The notes beneath the pieces are model-generated. The model searched no databases. It saw nothing but the letters and a program-made list of their open reading frames with translations, and was not told where the DNA came from. This document shows, in pieces, positions 12,917 through 26,046 of a stretch of 64,000 nucleotides of DNA (the stretch's first letter is position 1; every line of letters starts with the position of its first letter). The translations under genes and the position numbers were made by a program. The stretch is from Neurospora intermedia. Its lineage: Eukaryota; Ascomycota; Sordariomycetes; Sordariales; Sordariaceae. The DNA lies in the NCBI GenBank assembly GCA_037102815.1, contig BTPP01000003.1:3286001-3350000 (forward strand), read 5' to 3'.

Positions 12917-14230
12917 AAGGAGTTGACGACGGAGGTTAGGACGAGGGAAGCTTTCGGGTCTGAATCAGAGCATGGTCCTGAACCCTGGAATATCATCAAC
13001 GGGTGGGAAGTCTGATGATGAAATTGACTCGGTCACATAGCAAGCAACGAATATCTTAGTTTTCAGTGATAATATGGACAACAACTGAACAGGAGGACAT
13101 CAGATCTTGCGATAAAGCTCGCGATAACGAGGTATCGGAGTGGATGCTTGTGGATTTTATAGTCCGGCTGTCTGAGAACTGATGCCTCTGCTGGTCACCC
13201 TAACGGTTATGGTAGGCGGTAGCCGCTGGCAAGTCGCCGAACAGGACCCACCGCATATGACAGGAATGATGATGACACCGCACGTTGACGGCGCTGAAAT
13301 CGGCCCAAACGACGTCCATGCGGTAGAACACGAGCCTGAAAAACAAATTAATTTTTCTTCTGAGGTTTCTGCGTGATGGACTTCGAACTTGGTCAACCGT
13401 TTGGCCTCGTAAAGAGATATCCGAATTCAAACAGCCAAATCCCGTCACCGGTTCTTGAAATGCGCGCCTTGTGTCATATTCGGGCTCCATCGGCGATAAA
13501 ATAGATACGTAAGGGGTGAGTACGGACGATAAGAAGCCTTGGTGGGTCAGGAGTAGCAGAAGAGTGAATTTCCTGGGTTTTGATTTGCTGGAATCAGGCT
13601 TCGCGACATTTTGCCGCCTTATCGCTATCAGTTGGAAAGGCGGAAAGAGATCTGCGCCCCGGTTGCCGGTCTTGCGACACAACACTGCTTGCTACGTTTG
13701 ATTTCCGACATCTACTTGGTCGCTAAAATCCTCTACTGAATCAAGCCCTGGTTGTCGACAGCCGCCGTACCAAAATCCAAGTTCAGTCGAGACCCTCTTG
13801 AGCATTCGAAATCCAGAGGACATTGTCCATCGATGGTCGCAGAGAGGTTCTATGACACCTGTCGCAGCTGTACGCGCCAAGCTCCTCCCCCCCTTCTTCG
13901 TGTTCTTCCAGCCCAGCTTTTGCCCTGCCCTGCCTGGTCCCCTGACGGAGCTCCTAGGGCTCCCGCCTCGCCGAACTACCTCTAGGTGAGGCCGATGTCA
14001 GGCAAGCAACGAAGCGCCTGCCGCAGCACACTCCCGCTTCTAAGCCTTGCATCCTTTCATCACCTTTGACTTCATCACGCAACCAAACCTTGCTCCTCTC
14101 CAAACCCCCCACCAGCGCTCCGGTCACATTCAGCTCATTCCTGCATCACCCCTAACAAATACTTGCATCTCGCGTCGTTGGCACTGCAACTGACGCCGAT
14201 CCCCCAGAGCCTTCGAACAGTCCAACCACG
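12917..14230. other. Intergenic region and CT-rich leader upstream of sin3
   Basis: No gene is supported in this 1.3 kb. The last ~350 bases before sin3 are pyrimidine-rich (many C and T runs), typical of the region around fungal transcription starts. Short open frames here overlap on both strands and show no domain. Confidence 0.5.
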
Positions 14231-17200
14231 ATGAACTCCCAGCCCCAGCCTCTGCATGGCGGTGGCCCCTTTGATCGCGACCGTGACCGCGAACTCGAGG
14301 AGCAAAGACATCGCGCCATTCAACAGGAAGAACTAGCACGACGAGAGAGGGACCGCGAACAGACCCGCGAACGCGAGCGAGAACGTGAGCGCGACGACGC
14401 CGAACGTCAGCACCGGGAACCCTATCAACCCGCCACCACCCCTCACCATAGCAGTGCTGGCTCGATCCCCATCCACCAACCGGTCGCCTCCAGAGTTGCA
14501 ACTACCATTCACAGCCCCGGCGGCTTACTTGCCAATCACGGAGGCTCTGCTCCTTCCATGCCCATTGGCGCACCAACCGGACCTGCTCCCGCTTTCGGCC
14601 CGCAACTACAACATGAATCCGGTCGGCCTCCTCCACACGGCGGGCCTGGCGCTGCGCCGACAACCCAACATCAAATGTTCGCCCCAATGTCTCACGGCCC
14701 CGGCGGCCCAAATAATTCTTTAGGAGGGTCGGGCGGACCGACGTCTCTCTTTGGCGGTCCTCTCCAGCAGGAGAACGGTCGGGGGTTACAGCAGGACGGT
14801 GTGCGTGGCATGCAACAATTGCCCTTTAGCTCCAACATGGGCGCTGGCCACCCCATGCCTTCTGGCCCCAGTGGAATGCCCCAAGGTCAACAGCCGATTC
14901 TTAACGTACGTAAAATCATATGGCTGGTCGGCAGGGTGCGAATCCAATTGCCAGTGAATGCTAACAGTATTCTCAACACAGGACGCTCTGAGCTATCTCG
15001 ATCAGGTCAAGGTCCAGTTTCATGAGCAACCAGATGTATACAACAAGTTCTTGGACATCATGAAGGATTTCAAGAGCCAAACGTATGTTGGCCCTCCGTG
15101 TTCGACAGTCTCCTCTAGAAGCAGGCTAACCGGAAGCAGCATAAACACTCCTGGAGTTATCACAAGAGTTTCCGAGCTATTCGCGGGCCATCCAAACTTA
15201 ATCCAGGGCTTTAATACATTCCTGCCACCCGGCTACCGCATCGAGTGCGGCTTGGAGAACAACCCGAACAGTATTCGCGTTACGACACCTCAAGGCTCCA
15301 CCTCATTCTCGATCGGTGGAAGTCGCGCGCCACAACTCGAGCCTGCACAACCAACATCAGGTCCCGGTCAGGCCTTCCTAAGTGCACGGCCAGGGAATTG
15401 GCCGCCATCTACTGTGCAGCACAGCATTGAGAGCCCCGAGGTGGCGTATAGCGTTCCTGCACAAAATGGCCCTGCCGGATTTTCTGGACCTAGCCAGAAT
15501 GCACCCTTCGAGAATACCAGTCCGGTTCAGCAGAGATCCGTCCCAGCCGGCCAGAACGGCGCTGCTGGCACCCATGCCGGGCCAGCGCCTAGAAATGCGC
15601 ACACGCCCACGCCAACGGTGGCCGGCCAGCCCAACTCAAACGGCAGCGTGGCTCATCAAGCAATCATTGAAAAACGGGGGCCAGTTGAGTTTAATCATGC
15701 AATTAGCTATGTTAACAAGATCAAAGTGAGTGCATTCCCGTTGGCCAGCAGCGACATAAGTGGGAGCGGTTTTCGTGGCAAGGATGGGGCTGGGAAGTAC
15801 TTGTGGAGACTTGATCGTCTGAACTTGACATGGAACTTGAGTACGAACTCTAACTGACTCTTTTCAAGAACCGTTTCCAGGACAAACCCGAAATCTATAA
15901 ACAATTTCTCGAAATCCTGCAAACCTACCAGCGCGAACAAAAACCTATTCAAGACGTCTACTCTCAAGTGACCACTCTGTTTCACGCGGCGCCCGACCTG
16001 CTCGAAGATTTTAAGCAATTTCTTCCCGAATCGGCCGCGCAAACGCGACCGGCCGGCCAGCAGCGCCCGGAAGACAGCGCGGCGATGGCTGTCACGACGC
16101 CAACTCCTCAACCAGGCCTTCCTGTTCGTGATCAACAGCCTAAAATGCCACCGGTCGGCAACTTTGCGCCTCCGCCGAGCGCCAGCAAGGAGAGCAAGAA
16201 GCGTGCCCGTGTGGAGAAGGCCGTTCCCACTACCGCACCTCCTGCATCCGAGCAGCCGCCCGTCTCGAGTTTGCGGTCAACCATTCAGCCAGCGGCACCC
16301 ACCAACAAGCGAGCCAAATTATCACACAAGCCCGTCGTCGGCGATGGCAACTTTATCGAACCTACTTTAACTCCTGTCATGCCGGAACCGCTTGGTCCGA
16401 TCCCGCTTTCGACCTCCGGCCAAGATGATGTACAATTCTTCGAGAGGGTCAAGAAGCATATCGGCAACAGGACCGCGATGGGCGAGTTTATGAAACTCAT
16501 CAACCTGTGGAATCTTGACCTGATCGAGAAGGACGTGTTGATCTACAAGGCAAATCACTTCATGGGTGGCAACCCCGAATTGCTGAATACCCTCAGGAAC
16601 ATGCTAAGGCACACCGGCACGGAAGAGGTAGTTGAGAACCGCCCTGAACCACCGCCAGGCAAGGTTTCTTTGAGCAACTGCCGCGGTTTCGGTCCTAGCT
16701 ATCGCCTTCTTCCTAGGCGGGTAAGTACCTTTTCGTAAAATAGCACTATTTCTTTTCTGGCGCGCTAACTATCATGGGATTACAGGAACGTCTCCGTCCT
16801 TGTAGCGGTCGCGACGAACTGTGCAATTCGGTACTCAACGATGGTTGGGCCTCACATCCGACGTGGGCTTCGGAAGACTCGGGCTTCGTTGCGCATCGCA
16901 AGAACGGTTACGAAGAGGGACTCCATCGTATCGAAGAGGAGCGTCATGACTACGACTTCTACATCGAAGCCAACCAAAAGTGCATCCAGCTCCTTGAGCC
17001 GATCGCCCAACAAATGCTTACGCTTACCCCCGCGGAGCGAGCACACTTCAAGATGCCTGCAGGTCTTGGTGGGCAGAGTACTTCGATCTACAAGCGAGTG
17101 TTGAAGAAGATCTACGGGCCAGAGAAGGGCTGTGAAGTCGCCAACGAAATGTTTAAGAACCCTTTCGCTGTTGTGCCCATCGTGATGGCCCGTCTCAAAC

Positions 17201-19150
17201 AAAAAGATGAAGAGTGGAGGTTCACCCAGGTACGCATCACCATTCCCCTGACCTATGATTTGCTGCTAACCCAATAAATAGCGCGAATGGGAGAAAGTTT
17301 GGCAGAGCCAAACCGAAACGATGCATCTCAAGAGCCTGGACCACATGGGCATTCAGGTGAAGACGAACGACAAACGCAATCTTTCCGCAAAGCATCTGGT
17401 CGACGTTATCAAGACCAAGCACGAAGAACAACGCCGACTACGAACGACCAAAACAAAGATACCTCGTTACCAATTCCTGTATGGGTTCCAAGATCAGGAT
17501 CTTCTCCTTGACCTCCTTCGTTTCATGGTCATTTATGCGAATGTGGGTGGCCAGCACAACGCTCTGGAGAGGAGACGTATATTGGAGTTCTTTGAAACGT
17601 TTATCCCGGCATTCTTTGACCTTCCAGAAGACAAGGTACAAGAAAGACTTGCTGATATCGACCAAGATTCTGGAGAAGAGGATGAAGAAGACTCGGCGCC
17701 CGCTGAGCTCACCAATGGCAGGACGCGACGCGGTAAAAAATCCGATCTACTTCGCGGCGTCCTTGATCCAGGCCGTAATGGTAGTCGTAGCCGGGGCCAA
17801 AAGGAAGATAGCGCAGCAACAGGAAGCAAGGAGACGACACCGGATGTCGGGTCTGCTAATGAGGAGGAGATGCCCGATGCGCCAGATGATCGGGCTGTCC
17901 CGGAGGTTTCGAATGACCGCTGGTTGCCCACGATTGGTCCCATCGTCTTGGAGAACACCAAGGATGGCAAGCCTGATGGACTTGTCGATGTCGATGGTGA
18001 ACTGAAGGCGGATGCACCCTTTGTTCGTGCCTGGTACAACTTCTACTGCAACCAGAACATGTATGTGTTCTTCACTGTGTTCCAGACGCTGTACAAGCGC
18101 CTCGAGGAGGTCAAGGCCAGCAAAGACAGCGTCCTTGAGGAGATCCGCCGGGAGACTGCTGTTAAGCCCGCAAAGATCCTTGGCATGGTCAACCCAGGCC
18201 TGCACTACTTCGACGACAAGAACCCGGAGACATTCTGGCCTCGTACCGTCGAGCTGATTGAGGATTTCATCAACGGCGAGATTGACGAGAGCCGGTATCA
18301 AGACGTGCTCCGGCACTACTATCTTCGCAAGGGATGGACAATTTACACGATCCAAGATCTGCTCAAGACACTTTGTCGCATTGGTCTTGCCTGCAACAAC
18401 CCAGACGCCAAGGGCGAGAAGACCAAGGAGCTCGTTAGGGCATACCTGGAGAGTCGTCAGCAGGAGACTACCAGCTTCCAGAATGAGATCAGTGCTCGTA
18501 AATTTGCGGAGAAGTGCATCAAAGATGCCGATATGTTCGTCATCAGCTGGGTAAGTATCTATTGAGAGAAAGTTGAATGTAACAAAATACTAATCTGTCA
18601 TCAGTATCCGGGCAAGAAGGAAGCTTCCGTGCGCTGGCTGAAAAAGGAAGACACCACCTTCTACATGGACGAGATGGAGCGCATCCAGCAATGGCAGTAC
18701 TATATCTCTTCTTACATGCGTCAAGAGCCCACGGAAGGAGTAGACAAAAAGCAACTCCAGAGGGTATTCCTCTCCCGCAACCACGCCGCGGCGACAGAGG
18801 GTATCTCCGAAGATGATTATAAACCCAAGCCACTTGCATATGACGAGGGCCTGGTGATTAGGATTTGCCTCAATTCGTCCAAGATGGTGTTTGAAAAATT
18901 CACTTCGGAATGGTTCGTCTACAACACCACCACCTTCGACTCGGAAGAGGACAAGGTTTTCCACGAGGAGAAGCAGGCGTTCCAGAGAGAGCTGCGCGAT
19001 GAACGCCTCAAGGAGAAGTTTGTGACAAATAACTCCTGGATGAAGGGCCTGAGCCATGAGGAAGTCCAGGCAGCCAAGGACGAGTTTCAGAGGTGGAAAG
19101 AGGGAGGCATCGGTATGGTCGAGTCGCAGCAGCAGCCGCCCCTACAATAG
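14231..19150 (+). CDS. sin3: SIN3 transcriptional corepressor, scaffold of the Rpd3 histone deacetylase complex
   Basis: Seven exons (14231-14905, 14982-15082, 15140-15725, 15869-16720, 16786-17229, 17282-18550, 18605-19150) encode 1490 aa, close to yeast Sin3 (1536). The nuclear scaffold binds sequence-specific repressors through PAH domains and Rpd3-type deacetylase through its central region. In order: a low-complexity Arg/Glu/Gln N-terminus; PAH1 at about 226-295 ([13 protein letters not shown]...); PAH2 at about 441-510 ([12 protein letters not shown]...); and PAH3 at about 640-705 ([13 protein letters not shown]...). The HDAC-interaction region follows at about 722-890 and contains [17 protein letters not shown]. 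Next come an acidic linker and the conserved C-terminal Sin3 domain (about 1095-1420). Introns are 51-143 nt. Two introns fall inside the PAH folds. ATG 14231 is the first in-frame start after the pyrimidine-rich leader. Confidence 0.95.
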
Positions 19151-20035
19151 CCACAAGCCCCACCGTGGTATTGCGGTCATGGGCGGCGTCCTTGAGAACG
19201 AAGGGATAGGGTGAGTGACGGATGCTCATGTGACGGGCCTCAGCGTTTCATCTCCTTTCGGCAGCAGGAGTACGCTCTGGGTTGCAGCGTTGGATGTTGG
19301 TTCAGATAATTTGGTGATGGAATTTATCAGGGAGTTGAGGGAAGCGGTACGATTTGCTTTAGTCGTGGCTTTTGTTTTATTTCCGTTCAGCCTAGGCGAA
19401 GGACCGTGTGGGTATCAACAGAACAGAACAGGCCTAGGTTGATTATGAAATTTGAATCCAACTCGATATTACAGAATGAGATAAGGTATGGACAAGGAAG
19501 CATACTGAGAAGGGGGGAAGAGCAAAGGACGGGGTGGGTCTCGAGAGGACCAAGTGTAGTAAAGGGGACTCTCCGCGTAGGTACAGGCTTCTCATTACCA
19601 GAGGCTGTCCCTTGACGAGGGGTCAAGCCCGCTATCAGCGAGAAATTTTTGATCATATTCTGTCAATCAAATATAGTTGTGTCTTTCACGTTAACGCTAG
19701 TCATCTCGGTATTGTGCTGCAGAATACTGACTGTAAGGTCCGACAGTCTAGTTTGCGTAGTACCCCCTTTCGACTGCGTACGGGTAAGTATGAAAGCTCG
19801 GACCACGTAGGTATTTCGATGGTCATACTTGGCAGGCACATTACTTGTAACCACCACCACTCACTTCTTCCTTAGCTCACGCAAGCTCCAAACCAAACGT
19901 TCTTCCTCTTCTTCTTGCTTTCCAGTTTGGCGGCTTTAGGTTGGGATCACAGTACCAATTAGCCGCATGGAAGAGTCGTAAACCACTCGCCTCATTGTTT
20001 TCTTCTTCTTTGCCGGTCAACCCCCATCCCCCGTC
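19151..20035. other. Intergenic region sin3 to TMEM70-like gene
   Basis: About 0.9 kb holding the sin3 3' end and the promoter of the next gene, both on the plus strand. The last 200 bases are C/T-rich. Only short overlapping open frames are seen. Confidence 0.5.
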
Positions 20036-21609
20036 ATGCTTGTCCGGCGGCCGCCGCCCTTCGGCGTCACTCTCGGCATCGTGCCACGGTGCTTTCCACG
20101 TTCAGTGCCAGTTACGATGACGACAATACCACTTGTCAAAACAACACCCACTCGAAATGTTGTTGCAATCTATCATGGGGCGGGCCCGTCGCAGTCACGA
20201 TGGCAATTACAGCCTTTTCGTCCCATGTCTAGTGGACCGCTACCTCAGGCTCAAAATACGCCAGCAGTCGCAGAAGCCGCCCGGATTCGGGGTGGGAAGG
20301 GGATTTCTTCTTGGCGGATGATGCAGATTGTTCATGTCAGATTGGCTGCAACTTCAACTCGGTCGTCATCGGAGATGGTGCAAAACAAAAAGGGGGGGAA
20401 TCAAGCGCAAGCGCGGGCTCAGGGTCAGGTTCAGGCACAGGGTCAAACTCAGCTACGACCGACTGCTGCGAATGGGGTCCCGCAGCTCAAGGCGCCGAAT
20501 CTCGGTGAGATCTTCTCTGTGCTTTCTCGCCCATTTGGACGGGGTGGAACAAAGTGGGCAGTGACATAGATGGAGGTGTTGAAGCTAATAATGGGAGTTG
20601 GTTGATTTGCAGAATATCCCGAGCGTTTGCTTATATACAATGCCGGCAAGGGGAGTAAGTATCTATGGTTCTTGTTTTGTTGGGTCAGGTGGGATCCGTG
20701 TGGCTCGAGGGATACAGCGGAGGTGCCATGGTCTTGGTTGAGAAGTCTTGTCATCAGAGAGTTTACTTCAGATAACTCGGCCGTTTTTCCAGTTACTCGA
20801 ATTCATCGAACATGAACATTGGTGCTAATGTGATATACTCGTCCAAACAGAAATCATCTTCATCGCCCTCCTCAAACTCACCACGGTACTGATCTTCTCC
20901 GCCTTCGGCCTCTTCGTTGCTCCGGCTTACATTGTCAACGGGTCTCCACTCGCCGGCGTCGCCAGTTTGTTTCCCCCATCCATCCCTCCCATTCTTGACA
21001 TACAAAGTTTCTGACAACTTCCCAGTCTTCACCTGCGGTCTAACCCCCTTCCTCTTCCTCGCCCACTCCTCCCGCCCCTTCGTCGCTCAAATCCACCTTA
21101 CCAAGCTGCCCCCATACGCCCGCCTATCCTCCGACGTCCTCCTCCGCTTCGCGCGCTCTCTGCCCCCACAGTCCGCTTCCCGTCTCGAATTTGTCACCAT
21201 GTCACTGATCGGCAAGCCCCGCGTGAGCAGCGTAGCCATATCGGATATACGGCCTGTTCCTTCCTCCCAGAAGGGATTGTTCAAGAAGGTGAATTTCGTT
21301 CGGGTTGATCAACCCCCTGCTAGCTCTACAATAGCAGAAGCAAAGGGCAAGAGCAGCAGCAAGCCATTGACGTCCGCACAATGGAAAATCCAACAGCAAC
21401 AACTGAAAGACGGAAAACAGCATGGATGGAGGCAAAAGATTCTCTCCTGGACTCGGTTCAAGACGGTCAAAGAGTTTTATGTTACTGACGTTCCCCAAAA
21501 GACGGCGGAGAAGAGAGGGGTGAGGGAGGCGAGGGTTTGGGAAGAGATTCGGGGTTTGATTGAGAAAAGAGCGATTAGGGAGGCGGAGAGAAGGAAGGGG
21601 GGTAGGTGA
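20036..21609 (+). CDS. Two-pass mitochondrial membrane protein, TMEM70/TMEM186-like (tentative)
   Basis: Exons 20036-20504, 20613-20654, 20851-20964 and 21026-21609 (469+42+114+584 nt) give 402 aa. The N-terminus is rich in Arg, Ser and Pro without acidic residues (MLVRRPPPFG...PRCFPRS), as in mitochondrial presequences. A Q-rich low-complexity segment (about 120-145) precedes the conserved core. The core reads YPERLLIYNAGKG, then two hydrophobic segments (KIIFIALLKL... and IFTCGLTPFLFLAHSS), then a P-x-ARLS region, a FVTMSLIGKPR element and a basic tail. This two-helix hairpin followed by a TM-x-L-x-G segment resembles TMEM70/TMEM186, inner-membrane factors for respiratory complex assembly. 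That link is from remembered fold pattern only. Exon 2 is just 42 nt. The gene converges on the Zn2Cys6 factor to its right. Confidence 0.62.
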
Positions 21610-22813
21610 AGGGAGGATGAGAGCCGAGGAGGGAGTAGGGACTGGTGGAAGCGAGTGGCAGGGTGTAGTTGTGGGTGTATGAATAGTTGCCAATAGAGTA
21701 GTGACTTGGTCGGCGTGGCCAGATGATGATGCTTGTATCTGTGAAAGGTGATGTGTGAAGGGCTCATTGACATCATAGGCTTGACATGTTTCTTCCCTCG
21801 GGAGTTTAGGTATGCGTTATTTCCTATATGATTGCACTATTGGGTGTTCATGTTGTATAGGGGTATAGGTTACTCCTGGGGTAAGATCGATCGCTTACAT
21901 GTTCACATTGCAACATTGGATTGACTGTGCTATTGAAACCACGATAGCCTTTCAGTGAAAACGTTTTCTCTATCCTACGGTTATCCTATAGAACTATTCC
22001 CATCCAATGCTTCATGTAGATCATTAACCGTCAGCCCAACACATAGCTATCCGTCCCAGCTAGCACATGGCGCTTACATTTCTGATCACAACAATCGAAT
22101 CTCTCAACTCTGACAACACCACCTCACGAACCATTATTGACACCAAACCTGCAAGCCTCCTAATGGATATGTAACGCAACTTTCGCCTGACCGTGGTATA
22201 GAACTAATAATACAAATGCTACAAAAGATATCCAAAAAGAGACAAATGGTATCCATATTTTCGACCACCGGAGAATGGTGAATGTATAAGAGAGAAAAAA
22301 AAAGACCTCCACTGATTGGTGATTAAGACCCTAGATCCCACCAACCCTACGGTCTCGTCTTCCGGGGACGGAAAATCAAGATACTTTCCTCCCCGGATGA
22401 TACCCTGTTGATAGTTCCCTGCCGCGGTGTACCAGCCACCGTCGACTGAGTTTTCTTCTTCTCTTTAATTTTCTTCCCCGATCGACAGATATACCTGATA
22501 CAGATATTCCTTTTTTGCCCGTGCTGTCGAGAAGATATGACAAAATAACGAGAACAAGCCATTTCTGCTGATGCTTAGGTCAAAAGTCGTTATCATAACA
22601 TCATTGAAACTCTGTCAGTGTAACACAAGCATATATGTCATGCAATGCCGTTTTGATTCGCCCGTAACCTGGTATATCATTAACCAGGAGACTATCAAAT
22701 CCTGGCAGTCTCAATGTTCTCGTCCCGTGAAACAGTGGTCGAGTTGTGTGGGTGCTGGAATTGGCGCAAGCATGTGTGTGACGCGCTACGCCGCGCGATG
22801 AATTGTCCAGCTG
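21610..22813. other. Convergent intergenic region
   Basis: This 1.2 kb lies between the 3' ends of the TMEM70-like gene (+) and the Zn2Cys6 factor (-). It is moderately AT-rich in the middle (about 21.78-22.3 kb). I see no coding potential or structured element. Confidence 0.5.
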
Positions 22814-25800
22814 TTATCGGTTACGCTTGACTGGCATATGGCCATCGTAATCGCCCCATGAACGCTTGAGGCCTCCCTCGTAGACACTAGCCACAGACTC
22901 TTGCCACATCGCAGGGGTGACGAAGGTCTGTACAGGGTTGGTTGGGTACTGCGGCATCTGCTGTGAAACGGGAGAAAGCTGAGCCTGGGCCGCCTGCAAG
23001 TCTTGGAGGCTAGTTTCCGAGGCGCCAGAAGAGGGAAGAGACAATGGACTGGCATGGTTGGTGAGCTGAGAAGGATGCTGAACCTGGGGGTTACCAAACT
23101 GGGCATTCCATTGACTAGGATAGCGGTTAGTATCGAAAGGACCACAAATGAATATCTTCTTTTCCGAATGACTTACTCAAAAATGCGAGACGGGTTCCAC
23201 GCGGGGGCGTCCGTGAGTGGCATTGTCTGCGCCATGGAAGGTGCTTGTGTCCCGTGACCGGAAGACATCATTGCAAGTGACTGTAAATCATGGGAGTCAC
23301 TCTTGCTGTCCATTGGGCCAACCGAAATGGGCGGTGAAAGGGGATGAGTGGTGTAACTAACGTGAGAATGTTGCACATGCGTATCGAGCTGATGATCGAT
23401 GGAGCTAGTCCTCGACATATCGGATCGATACGGCGGCCCTGGTGGGCTTGGATGCGAGGTTGACGATGGGCTTCCGTAGGGGAAGCTAGGCTTCAGAACA
23501 AACGGCTTCCTGATATCCTGGGAAAAGGCTTCCCGAACAGAATCGATCTGCCGCTGCATATCGGGCATTGGCCAAGCACCCATACATTTCTCTAATACCC
23601 GCATGTGGCGTGTGAAGTACTCTCGCGACTCCGCGTTGAGGGCCGGATCCGGTGATGTCAAAGCGACCTAAAGTCAGCGTTAGTAGGGTTGATCCAAGGT
23701 TAGGTGAAAGCGGCTAAAACGGCGACGAAGACATACTAAATGCAATACGATACAAGCGAGGACCGCGTATAGCGTGAAGTTGATACCTCGCTGCATGCAC
23801 TGTAACCCGGCAATGCCAAACTGGTTGATAATGCCTTCTTGTAACCTGCAGAGCATCTTGGCGGCTCGGTATGAGACCAGCATGTGCTGCTTCCATTGAC
23901 CTCCAGTACCTGTCGGCGTCATGTGGGCCAGCTGAGGCCTGTAGAACAAAATGATGCTAAGGTGATAATACGAATGCATATTGCCGACAAACGAGGAGGG
24001 CAACCACGGAGGCGACCCATCAACAGGGAAATCAAGCTGAAGGTCATGTGGTAGGTCAGTTAACCATGCGTCCATGGCAGGCCTAATCTGAACGAATTCA
24101 GGGTCGATACCCCACTCCTTGTTTCTCTTGAGGCGTGAATAAACTCTGCTCATCCGGCAGACGTTGCGAACAACCCTAGAAAAGTAAACAAAATTTCGGG
24201 ATACATGATACTCCGACGTGTCGCCGTTGGGCAAGGGTCTCGGAACTTCAAAATTGACAGTCTCTTCTTCGACCGCAAGATCCGTTTTTCCTAACAAATG
24301 ATCAGTATCTCGTGTGCCAGGAAGAGAAATCCTTGACTTACCTTGAGGAGTACCAATCATGATCTCCACGATGAAAATAGTCTGCCAAATCCTGTCTCTC
24401 AGCTGACACTCTGCAGGACTTAAGCCACATGATCGACCGGCTTGGTGATCAGCATAGTGCTCGTCCAGCCCAAGGTCCTTAGCCATTGTAACACATTGGA
24501 CAATACTCATCCAAGAGCGGTAGTAGTAGCCCTTCTTCGGTGCCTGTTCCCTCGCCTTGAGAAGGATCAGTGATGCCTGAAGGGTGCTCAATCGAGGTAC
24601 ATCAAGAAACGAATCGGCATGTCCTTGAATCAAAAAAAATTAGCTGATGAGCAAATAGAGCAAGGACGGGACTCGTACGAGTTGCAAGATAAAGCCACTG
24701 CTGGCCTTGCGCCGCATCATCAGCCAGACGATTAGCAATCGCAAAAATGGCCTCGAGGATAAGGGGCGAAATAGCCTCCCGGTTATTGTGCCACTGATGA
24801 TAGAACTGATTCTTGTCCAGCACTGGAACATAAGGATGCGTGTGCGTAAAGTAGAGATCGAAGTAGTGGAGGCACAGATCTTCCGACGGCATCAAAGCGG
24901 GCGGTATGCGAATCTTGCCCGCCGTCAAAGGCGGCAGGTTCTTCGTAAACTGGTCCTCTTCGGTCTCTTCTACGGAGGGCTCTTCATCATCGGCCGATCG
25001 CATTTTGCTGTTTAAATACGGAGCTGGAACCATGTTAAACCTGAAAAGCTCTCAAACTCAATAGCAGCCGCCTATTCTCACCTGTTCCTGCTTCGTTGAC
25101 CTTGAGCGAACCCAGAAGGTCTGCCAAGTCCTGCTGCGCATATTCGGATTGAAAGTCCTCAGGTGAAGAAGGATGTTGAGAAATTTGAGGTAGCTGTGAC
25201 ACCTGGGGTACCTGGTGCATGGAGGGGGGCGTCGGAAAGGAATCCGGGGTCGCATATGCAGAGTGCACGGCAGCATACTGGAGGTTCTGGGGTACAGCTT
25301 GCGGCTGCGTGTACGGCACTGTATGGTACAGCGCTGCCGTGTCCTGGAAGGAGGTTTGAGGAGGATATATCGGCGTGGCTTTGGGAGCTTGAGCATGCGT
25401 AAGGAGCTGTTGGTGGTCGGTCAAAGCCAGTTGCTGCTGGTGATAACTCTCCGGAACAGATGACGAGTCGAACTGGGCACGTGGAGGTTCGTAAACTTGG
25501 GGTTCGGCGGCTCCATCAAATCCATTTGGCCGAACGCAATGAAGCTTGAGGCGGATGCATGCCGAACAGGGCCAAGTGTTGGTGGTGGCGGCGTCGCATT
25601 TGATCTTCCTTCTTCGGCATCCTTCGCAGGCTCTCATAACTACATAAGACCGTCAGTCTCAAGGTCTTCTTTGATGTCTTGATGCCTCCTCTGTGAGACA
25701 AGAGAAAGGGATTGTCCCAACGAGGAAACAACACGGGTGGACTATCGGGTGGGTGTATGTTCGCTTTCTTGCTTGCTTGAAATTGATTGATGCTGAGAAA

Positions 25801-26046
25801 GTACATACCCTTCAACCGCTTGTGGCGATTGTGTTCGTCAACGAAGACATAGTCTAAGAATCAAACAGCAAACTGGTTAACGGACGTTCTCTTATTTTCC
25901 TAATTTATCCAGGAGACAAGACTGATAGGGGTCGCACTTTTCTGAGTTTCGCGTGGCGGTTGCTGGTAAGCAGGCGGCGCAAAGGTAAATGCACCCATCT
26001 GCGAAGTCTGCGGGAGCAGCCGGCGCACTGACGGGTCGTTCGACAT
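22814..26046 (-). CDS. Zn2Cys6 (Gal4-type) fungal transcription factor
   Basis: Eight exons: 26046-25938, 25853-25809, 25639-25082, 25023-24679, 24623-24342, 24290-23737, 23667-23177 and 23114-22814, giving 894 aa. The binuclear zinc cluster has cysteines 56, 59, 66, 76, 79 and 86 (C-x2-C-x6-C-x9-C-x2-C-x6-C) around CRRRKIKCD. A basic stretch (HNRHKRLK) precedes it. A Q/P-rich linker follows (about 95-225), then the fungal-specific middle homology region at about 250-640, with FDLYFTHTHPYVPVLDK and RIWQTIFIVEIMIGTPQ. The Ser/Pro-rich C-terminus ends in VYEGGLKRSWGDYDG...PVKRNR. I do not recognise the target genes. Exon 4 joins at an acceptor (25024) 16 nt inside the first possible AG, because only that one keeps frame. 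The 51-nt intron 5 has no stop, so its retention would be silent to frame. Confidence 0.88.
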
